Virus record (IMG/VR): IMGVR_UViG_3300028891_000002
Span: 1 to 55,840 of that record
From: a virus
Length of the DNA stretch: 55,840 nt
Strand: one strand, 5' to 3'
Shown here: positions 32,963 through 40,900 of the stretch, piece after piece
How the letters are laid out: every line of letters starts with the position of its first letter
Position numbering within the stretch: the stretch's first letter is position 1
Notes under the pieces: generated by a model
Database searches by the model: none
What the model was told of the DNA's origin: nothing
What the model saw: the letters and a program-made list of their open reading frames with translations, nothing else
Position numbers and translations under genes: made by a program

Positions 32963-33292
32963 CTAGAGTTCTCCTCTTAACCACTTTCCTAGTATCCCCT
33001 TCTTAGCCGCATATTCTAGTATCTCCCAGTTACTATATCTACCTAGCTCCTCTACTCTTCTATCCTCTCTTTTGACCTCTCTTGTTACTATAACTGGTTT
33101 GGAGAGTTCTATCTTAGCTTTCTCTAGTTGATCCTGTAGCTTCTGTATCTCTGACTGATAGTTACTGATCTCTCTCTTATATACTTCAACCTCTTCTCTT
33201 AGAGAGGATAACTCTTCAAACTGTCTCTCTATTATCTTTAATAGCTCTTTCTTAGGCATCTTATTGATCTTCTTTATAATATCTTCACTCAT
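32963..33292 (-). CDS. coiled-coil protein in head operon (possible scaffold)
   Basis: A 109-residue protein. Residues about 15-70 form a coiled coil (IIERQFEELSSLREEVEVY onward). The C-terminus (YSNWEILEYAAKKGILGKWL) is a small helical domain. Position between protease and capsid suggests a scaffold or capsid accessory. Confidence 0.6.
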   Translation of the reverse strand: MSEDIIKKINKMPKKELLKIIERQFEELSSLREEVEVYKREISNYQSEIQKLQDQLEKAKIELSKPVIVTREVKREDRRVEELGRYSNWEILEYAAKKGILGKWLRGEL

Positions 33293-33294
33293 AA

Positions 33295-33312
33295 AAAAGA
33301 GACCTCTCTTTT
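33295..33312 (-). promoter_or_regulatory. inverted repeat over ribosome binding site
   Basis: AAAAGAGA and TCTCTTTT flank two bases; on the minus strand the repeat contains the GAGAGGT binding site and runs into a T-run before the ATG. It could act as a weak terminator of the protease transcript or hide the ribosome binding site. Confidence 0.35.
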
Positions 33313-33343
33313 ATCTTATATTAGAGAAGAAAGATATATTGAC

Positions 33344-34741
33344 TTAATCTTCTTGGCTTACAGCTATCTTGAAGAGTTCTCCTAGATGTACTTTCCCTTC
33401 TCTTACTAGCTGTCTAAGTTCATTGAGTACTTCTTCCTTACTCTTTGGTTTAGGTGTCTCTTCTTTCTTCTCTTCAGTAGGAGCTTGTTTCTCATATTCT
33501 TCAAGAGCTTTCTTGCCTTCCTCTGTTATCCTATAACGTTCCTCTGTTTCAATCTCTGGTTTCACTTTAACCTCAACTGTTACTGGTACTTTGGCTACTG
33601 GAGTCTCTTCTTTAGGAGCTTCTTCTTTCTTTTCCTCTATTACTGGTTGAGACTGAGGTTGAGGTTGTGCTTCCTGTTGAGGTGTCTGAGTAACCTGTGG
33701 AGTCTGAGAGACGCTAGGAGATGGAGGAGTCATCTGATCCTGACTAGGTTGAGGAGACTGAGGAGTAGCACTTAGCTCTTGAGACTTCTCTTCTGGTTCA
33801 GGATATTCATATGGATACTCTTCTTCCTTCTTCTTCTTTTTCTTCTTCAGATATTCCTGTAGTTCTTTTAATCCTTCTTCTCCTAGCTTCTCTGATATGA
33901 ATGCTAATATATCTTCTATATTCATCTTTTCAGGATATTTATAGTAACCATAGGGATAGTAGTAACCATAGTAACCATAAGGATATGGATAACCATAGTA
34001 TATCACTATCTTCTTACCTACTGCTCTAGCTTCTTCAGGTATCTTGGTACTATCCTCTCCAAATCTAACTATAACATGATCTCTCAGTTCCTCTGGTAGA
34101 TGCTTCAAGATAGACTGTAAGAACTCATAAGCCTTATTCTCTATTTTAGCTAGTTCTTCCATTCCTATATCACCTTCCCTATGATATATAGACTTATCTT
34201 TATTACTTAAGCCTTCCTCTGTATGTATAATGAAACAGGTACTACAAGCAGGATTTCTAACTAGAGATAGTTCTCTAAACTGGAAGTCATATCCCTCTGT
34301 ACCGTTCTCTGTATTTTTATAGCTCATATAGGTACTCATAGATACTGCTTTAAACTCTCCCTCTTTAACTAGCTTCTTAGCTTCAGGATCATCTATCTCT
34401 GCTTCAAACAGTATACCCTTAAAGAGATCCTCCCATTTAACCTTAGTAACTCTGCCTACTTCTCTATCTTTAAATTTCTCATCTCTACCATGCTCTACTA
34501 ATATAGGTTTACCCTCTAACTGTTTCATAGCTTTCTTTAGCTCTTCACTAGGATAGAATACTCCATTCCACTTACCCTCTTTTAGAGCTATTCCTCTAAT
34601 GATTAGAGGTTCTTCTGATAATACTTCAAATCTCCATACATTATCTGATAGTCTAGATAGACACTTTAGATGCTGTACCTCTGACTGTAGCTCTTCTATC
34701 TGAGCTACTAGCTCCTGTATAACAGATTCCTTAGAAGACAA
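33344..34741 (-). CDS. XkdF-like prohead protease with long scaffold-like tail
   Basis: About 465 residues. The N-terminal domain has LIIRGIALKEGKWNGVFYPS, then KPILVEHGRD, then FKAVSMSTYMSY and FRELSLVRNPAC, the pattern of XkdF-type phage serine proteases (catalytic His and Ser expected in the HG and VSM segments). The middle has a Tyr/Gly/Pro tract (YYGYPYPYGYYGYYYPYGYY). The C-terminal half is Lys/Glu/Pro/Gln-rich and disordered, probably scaffold removed on maturation. TTG 34741 is preferred after AGGTGA; GTG 34750 is inside that site. Confidence 0.75.
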   Translation of the reverse strand: MSSKESVIQELVAQIEELQSEVQHLKCLSRLSDNVWRFEVLSEEPLIIRGIALKEGKWNGVFYPSEELKKAMKQLEGKPILVEHGRDEKFKDREVGRVTKVKWEDLFKGILFEAEIDDPEAKKLVKEGEFKAVSMSTYMSYKNTENGTEGYDFQFRELSLVRNPACSTCFIIHTEEGLSNKDKSIYHREGDIGMEELAKIENKAYEFLQSILKHLPEELRDHVIVRFGEDSTKIPEEARAVGKKIVIYYGYPYPYGYYGYYYPYGYYKYPEKMNIEDILAFISEKLGEEGLKELQEYLKKKKKKKEEEYPYEYPEPEEKSQELSATPQSPQPSQDQMTPPSPSVSQTPQVTQTPQQEAQPQPQSQPVIEEKKEEAPKEETPVAKVPVTVEVKVKPEIETEERYRITEEGKKALEEYEKQAPTEEKKEETPKPKSKEEVLNELRQLVREGKVHLGELFKIAVSQED

Positions 34742-34769
34742 ATACTTCACCTATAAGATAAAGATAAGA

Positions 34770-34782
34770 GTAATATCTATAA
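34770..34782 (-). promoter_or_regulatory. TATA-box candidate before protease gene
   Basis: Minus-strand ACTTTATAGATATT lies about 30 bases before the ribosome binding site of the protease gene, at the right distance for a start near 34750. It may add expression of protease, coiled-coil and capsid genes. Confidence 0.35.
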
Positions 34783-34795
34783 AGTTTACTCTGTA

Positions 34796-37700
34796 TCATG
34801 GTTTGCTTACTATCTCTGGAGGATTGTCTCCTCTCTTCATTATCCACTCATATCTAGATAGTCCCTTACCCTTCATCCATGCTCTAGCTGTCTCCTCTGT
34901 CCACTTGTCCTTATAGAACTTGAGATATGCTATTCTAGCATGATGAAATGTACCTTCTATAGGATATAGACATACACCTATCTCTACTCCCTCTGGTACT
35001 TCTAATCCTATAGTCTTGAGATATGGTTCTGGATCTTCACATCTAGTGAACTCTCTAGGATCATATAGTCTAAGATAGAAGTAGTCTCTATGATCTTCTA
35101 GTAGAGCTGGTTTATATGATTCTCCTGTATATGGATCTCCAGTAGATAGAGACTTATCTGTAGGTAGTTTAGATTTCATGAATATCCATCCTTTATCTGT
35201 CTTCTTAGTTATATAGTATCCTTTAAGCTTCTTGCCATGAAAGATCATAGACATGAAGATATCACTATCCTCTATTATCTCTACTTCTCCTTTGTCTAAT
35301 CTATCTACCTTGGTCTGTAGTTTACCTACCTTTACAAATCCCTCTGTTACCTCATCTGTTATCCACTTTAGATCTGTACACTTCTTTCTAACTGCTTCTA
35401 TAGGTTCTTCTATATCTGTCTCTAGAGGATTACTGTATAGATTAAACTCATCTAGATAGTCTCTATTATCTATTCTCATTCTAATATCATAGTGAGATGT
35501 TATCTGTCCTCTAACAGGATATAGAGTATGCTTATCTAAAACAAATATGCCCTTAGAGAGACTGTGTTTAGATATTCTAGAGAGAGTATAGATATCTGAG
35601 TCTGGTTCTTCCTGTCTTAATATATATTCTCCTTTTAGAGTCTTACCATTAAACTTTAGCTCTAGTATCTCTTCTCCTAGAGATCCTTCTCCTGACTTGA
35701 TGTCTACTGTACCTGTATCTAGAAGGACACAATGACATGGTATCTCTTTAGTAGGACAGTATTGAGATCTAGGTTTAAGTTCTCCTTCTCTCTTCATCCA
35801 TCTTCTATCTACTCTACCCTCATAGATAGCTGTTAATGGAGTCTCCCATACTGGATCTCCCTCAAACATCCATGATCTGACTGATCCTCTTCCTCTATCA
35901 TCTATCCTGATAAACCATCTTCTCTGAGGTATATCTCTAATTACTTTCTGTCCTTTCCAGTATATCATAGAGAATGAGAATCTAGGTTTAGCTAGAGACT
36001 CTTCTTCCTTCCACTTCTCTTTAACCCATTCTAACCATTCCTCATATTTCTTCTTGTTCTCTTCTATCCACCATTTAGGTATAGGTATATGTCCCTTGGG
36101 AGGATACCATCCCTTCTTTCTAGCCCTCTTACTTACAGCATAGGGTTCTTGATCTTTAGGTATCATCACTCTCCACAGTAGCTCATATTCTCCCTTAATA
36201 GGTTTCTTGGTTTCTGGATCTATCTTCTGTGCCTTTACTCCTCTTATTACTACTCTAAGCTTCTTAAACTTCTCTCCATCTAGAAAGTACTCATGGAAGT
36301 ATGGTTTCTGTGCTCCTATGGTTATCTTACCCTTATCTAGAAGATAGAACCATCCATATTCATATCTAGTAGCTCCTACTGATCCTTTAGGTATCTTTAC
36401 TATATCTCCTATCTTCTTTAGTCTTCCTCCTAGATCTAACCATACAACTGGTTGTCTAGCTTTGGTCTCTGCTCTTAGTCCTACTCCTTTCTTGTTTGGA
36501 GTAAACTTCCAGTCATGTTTCTCTACTAACTCTTTAACTTCTTCCTTAGAGTCTGGTTTATCTTCTAGTCCATTATCTAATATAGTCCATCCTATTAGAT
36601 GATTATCTATCTTGAATCTGAAGTCTATATGTACACTATTGTGAACCCTTAAGAAACCTACTCCTGCCAAGAAATCCTGTGTCTCTGTTTCTACATCATA
36701 CACATATCTCTTGTAAGAATAGAAGAATGTTTCTTCATCAGTAGGAGCATTAACAAGATGTTTACCATCCTTGTAGTTTGGATTCTTTTCTCCAATGAAA
36801 TCTACTGCTTTAGATTCAACTATCTTTCTAACTGTATTTCTGTTCTTGACAGTAAGATTATGTTCTTTAGAAATTAGTCTAACTCTAATTAGATCTCCTT
36901 GTCCTCTTATGTAAAACTCTTTATCAGGATAAAGATTCTTCAGAATGATTAAGATTCCTTGTATTAGAGACTGAGAAGAGGAAGCAAACTCTATCTTCTC
37001 AGGATAGCCTATACCATCTCCTTTTAGGTAACCATCTAAAAATGCAGAGAGAGACTCTCTGTTCCAGTTGAAGATAAAGTCAGGAATGATCTTCCATCTT
37101 GCTTTTCTTTCTTTTACCTCATGTACACCTGTAACTGTTCCTTTTGTAAACCTGTAATCTCTGAAATAGAGATCAGTAATTTCTTTGAATCCTTCTTTCT
37201 TACTTTTAACAATGTGATAGTTGAAACCATATCTCTCAAGATAAGATATAACAGGTCTCAAGATCTCTAGATCAGTAGTAGTAATCTTTACCGTACCATC
37301 TCTCTTGACAGAACCCTCTGCTAGAAAGAGTCCCCAAGTATAGGCATAGTCAAGATCAACACTAACTTCAAGAGGCAGTCTAGGAACAGGAATCTCATCT
37401 AAGGGTACACCTTTCTGTAGATCCTTAGTAGCTATTTCTTGTCCATTAGAGAAGAGAGAATGATCCTCAGTTACTTCAACAACAGAATCCCAAGTAAAGA
37501 CTCTATATATTCTTTTAGGAGGATGTTTATAGAATCTCTTTAGTTTCTTCCAACCTTTAGATGTCCAGATCTCTATGCTAGAGAGATCTTCTCTGTTTTC
37601 TAGAGTCTTTATAGGTATTACTCTTATTCTATCCTGTTCTCTAATAACTATTGGAGTTCTATCTGAGACACTTCTTCCTCTTATATGATATTGTAGGACA

Positions 37701-37807
37701 TAGGGTAGCTTACCATTCTTGTTAGGAGGAGGTAGCTCCATATATCTAGCTATGTTAGCTTGTAGACTCTGATATCTATCTTTCAACATGTGTTTATAGA
37801 TTATCAC
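34796..37807 (-). CDS. LigD-type 3'-phosphoesterase-domain protein with intein
   Basis: A 1003-residue precursor, about 658 after intein removal. Extein: His41 (VLQYHIRGR) is followed after splicing by SVHIDFRF (His393, Asp395, Arg397), matching the LigD phosphoesterase signature HxxxxxHxDFR with one extra residue between the histidines. Later GSLGEEILELKFNGKTLKGEYILR and a second SHYDIRMRIDN, then a third KKLKGYYITKK segment, show that the fold is repeated two or three times; later copies look degenerate. In bacterial and archaeal end joining this domain trims 3' ends for ligation. It lies next to the ligase gene and the protease gene. GTG start after AGGTGAT. Confidence 0.7.
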   Translation of the reverse strand: MIIYKHMLKDRYQSLQANIARYMELPPPNKNGKLPYVLQYHIRGRSVSDRTPIVIREQDRIRVIPIKTLENREDLSSIEIWTSKGWKKLKRFYKHPPKRIYRVFTWDSVVEVTEDHSLFSNGQEIATKDLQKGVPLDEIPVPRLPLEVSVDLDYAYTWGLFLAEGSVKRDGTVKITTTDLEILRPVISYLERYGFNYHIVKSKKEGFKEITDLYFRDYRFTKGTVTGVHEVKERKARWKIIPDFIFNWNRESLSAFLDGYLKGDGIGYPEKIEFASSSQSLIQGILIILKNLYPDKEFYIRGQGDLIRVRLISKEHNLTVKNRNTVRKIVESKAVDFIGEKNPNYKDGKHLVNAPTDEETFFYSYKRYVYDVETETQDFLAGVGFLRVHNSVHIDFRFKIDNHLIGWTILDNGLEDKPDSKEEVKELVEKHDWKFTPNKKGVGLRAETKARQPVVWLDLGGRLKKIGDIVKIPKGSVGATRYEYGWFYLLDKGKITIGAQKPYFHEYFLDGEKFKKLRVVIRGVKAQKIDPETKKPIKGEYELLWRVMIPKDQEPYAVSKRARKKGWYPPKGHIPIPKWWIEENKKKYEEWLEWVKEKWKEEESLAKPRFSFSMIYWKGQKVIRDIPQRRWFIRIDDRGRGSVRSWMFEGDPVWETPLTAIYEGRVDRRWMKREGELKPRSQYCPTKEIPCHCVLLDTGTVDIKSGEGSLGEEILELKFNGKTLKGEYILRQEEPDSDIYTLSRISKHSLSKGIFVLDKHTLYPVRGQITSHYDIRMRIDNRDYLDEFNLYSNPLETDIEEPIEAVRKKCTDLKWITDEVTEGFVKVGKLQTKVDRLDKGEVEIIEDSDIFMSMIFHGKKLKGYYITKKTDKGWIFMKSKLPTDKSLSTGDPYTGESYKPALLEDHRDYFYLRLYDPREFTRCEDPEPYLKTIGLEVPEGVEIGVCLYPIEGTFHHARIAYLKFYKDKWTEETARAWMKGKGLSRYEWIMKRGDNPPEIVSKP
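36638..37672 (-). other. intein in phosphoesterase-domain protein
   Basis: A 345-residue intein (precursor residues 46-390). It starts with Ser in SVSDRTPIVI, ends with VHN and is followed by Ser+1. Block B lies in the EVTEDHSLFSN segment. Two LAGLIDADG-type motifs (WGLFLAEG and LSAFLDGYLKGDG) indicate a homing endonuclease that keeps both acids. It splits the metal-binding signature of the enzyme, so splicing is needed for activity. Confidence 0.9.
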
Positions 37808-37950
37808 TCAAAATCACCTTCCCATTCTCTTATTATAGGTGTTCTAAACTCTACCCATACTCTACCACACTTCTGACATCTATAGATACATGAGTCTGCT
37901 GTACAGGACTCTATACTCCATTCATGTTTACATTCTTCTTTCTCACTCAT
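37804..37950 (-). CDS. 48-residue zinc-ribbon protein
   Basis: The frame fills the gap between the ligase stop (adjacent) and the phosphoesterase start (GTGA overlap). Cysteines in EECKHEW, ESCTADSC and RCQKCGRVW form a likely ribbon. Tight coupling with both enzymes suggests it belongs to the end-processing cassette. Confidence 0.6.
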   Translation of the reverse strand: MSEKEECKHEWSIESCTADSCIYRCQKCGRVWVEFRTPIIREWEGDFE

Positions 37951-40900
37951 CTATTTACTCACCTCTATATATTCAGGTAGATCAGTTATATCTCTATACT
38001 CATAATAGTAGTCTTTAACATAGACACACTTGTATCTGTTAGCTAGATTACATCTGATGGGGAATCTCAATGTCTCTACTTTTACTGATAACTGTTCTCT
38101 TATTCTTCTCTCTCTTTCTCTCCATCCCTCTGAATATAGAGGGTAAAGTGGACATATCTCTGGATTGTCAAAGTATGGACATCTCTGTAGAGGTATCCTT
38201 ATCTCTGTTTTAGAGAGAGGATGTGTACCTGCCTCTGCTATCCTCAATGCTGTATCTAATCCATCTGGTTCTTTCTTGTCTATTCTCTTTCCTCTAAATA
38301 TAGGGAACATCCATGTTAGATACTTCTTACCCTCTTCATCTTTAAATACTCTTATTCTGATAGGAGATACTGTTATTATATCTCCCTCTTTACACTTAAC
38401 ATCAGTATTATATGTTCTACCTATATGGAGATACCACTTACCATCTATCTCTACTAGAAACTTATCACTCCACTTATCCTTCTCTTTAGGAGGTATTCTA
38501 ATAACTGCTTCATAGTTATATGTACCTGCCTTAGTCTTATTTATCTTCCATACCATAACATCTATCTCCTTTACATTCTTTATCTTGGAGTTATGAAGTA
38601 TAAGATAAGGAGTGATATAGGAATCTTCTCCCTCTATTTGGAGATCATAGACTGTCTTTTTCTCATAGATCTCTCTAATCTTGATGGTTAGATCAGGTTC
38701 TCCTTTAAGGAATCTAAATCTGAAGTATCCTCTACCTCTTCTTGGCTTTAGTTTCTGAACTGAGACTTTAAATCCTCTATACTGAAGTATGAGGAAGAGT
38801 CTACCTGCAAGAGAACTACTAGATGTGGAGAACCCTACTCTCTTAGAAGAAGACTCAATCCATCCATCACCCTCAAGATATCCTTCCAAGAATGCTTTAA
38901 ACTTAGAATCATCTAACTTAGCAAGAAAGAGAGGAACAGTCTTACGGTCAGACTCATCTAAGAAGTGTTGACTTAACCAAGATGCAAAGGGAAGATCCCA
39001 GAATCTAAGAAGAGCAATCTTATATTTATAGAGAGAAGGTTTGACATTGAAGAGTCTTTCTATTATCTTAGAATATTTCTCAAGAACAGAGGGATCTTTC
39101 TGACAGACAACTATGTCTCCTTTGTTTCCTTCTTTAGTCTTACTACTTCCTATCCATCCTTCTGCTACCCAGAATCCTAGGAATCTCCAGAAGTCTTCAT
39201 TACACTCTATCTTCTTCTTGTAGCCATGCCAAGATAGAACTAAAGTCTTGGGAGGTTCTTCTGTATAAATCTCTAATTTTGGAAAGAGAGATTTCCTATC
39301 CCCTATTTCAGAGACTGGTATCCAAGAATCTGTTGTCAACAGTTCATGATTACCTGTTAATCTGATTGCTAAACCTGATAATGTTCTCACTTCAAATAAT
39401 CTTTCCTCTGGTAACATTCTTCTCTTTTGGATAGCTACTATTCTATGTGGTTTTCCATCTTTAGAGTAAACTAAATCTCCTATCTTGAGATCCTTTACTT
39501 TCCTGAAGCCTTTAGGAGTAAGAAGATAAGATCCTCCTGTAATACACCACAGATCTGTTCTAGGAGTAGTCTTATAGGATATCTTGTAAGTAGAGTTAGC
39601 TGTCTTCAACATAGCACCTTCACTATTAGGATAGTATCTAGCTTTATCTAGATATTCTTCAAACTCATCCTTGTCTCTAGCTATCCATGACTCTACTAGA
39701 GACCAATGTCTTAATCCTTTAGGTACTAGCTTCTTCAATAGATTGAGTCTCTCTATATATGGTTTATCTGTTAACTGTTCTCCATCATAGTAGAGAATAT
39801 CATGTATATGGAAGACTACATTTCTATCATCTAATCCCTTCTTAGCTACTATCCACTTTATCATATCCTCTCTCTGATACTGTTCACACTTCTGTTCTAT
39901 TTCTTTACCTGTCTTATATTTCTCTGCACATTCTGAAGGATAATCCACAAGTTCCGTGTCGATTATATAGTCTTTCTCTGGAAACTTCTGTAGCATCTCT
40001 CTTACTGATTCTTTGAAGTATTTAGCTCTATCTCTTAACTGATCCTCTGTAAATATCCATATCTTATCTCCTGCTCTGTGTATCTGTAATCTAAAGCCAT
40101 CATATTTAGGTTGTATCACTATACCATCATCTATATATTCTGATCCCCAGTTCTTCCATAACATAACAGGATCAAAAAACTCATTCTTATTGAAGGTAGT
40201 ACCTGTCTTCATAGGCTTAAATGGTTTACCTACTGTTATCTTCTTCTCTTTAGATAGAGACTCATCTCTACTTACTCTAGTATATGATAGCTTGTAGAGA
40301 GGTATATTGTATCCTACCATAGCACCATGAGGAGAGTATATGAAGTGTAGTCTCTTAAATAACCAATCTGGTAACACTCTCTCTAGTTCTTTTATCAATC
40401 TAGGATCAGGATATCTCTGCTTGATAACTATATCTATATCATGATCTACAGGTATCTCTCCTTCATTGACTATTCTACCTACTAGGAATATATGAGCAGG
40501 AGGATCATTGATAGTGAATGTATTAGGAAATGCATCTAGTACCTCTTTTAGTGTTATCTTATCTTTCTCTAGTCCTTTAGGAGGAGAAGGATATTCTACT
40601 ACTATAAGTTCAGATTCTCTATCTAGTTTATCTTTGATAGTATGAGGTATGTTTCTCTCTAGCATCTCTTTCCATACAAATATGTGAGCATTGATAGTCT
40701 CTTCTGATATTCTACCCTTTTCTTCTAGTTCTCTATTTGCTACTTCATGTAACCAGTCATGTAGAGATATTAGATCTTTATCAGATAGACTTCTAACTAA
40801 TCTATCATCTATTTTCTCTATACTCCATTCTGCTAACTCTTCTATCTCTTCTAGATCTATACCCTTCTTCTTCAATCTCTCTTTAACCTTCTCGTATAGT

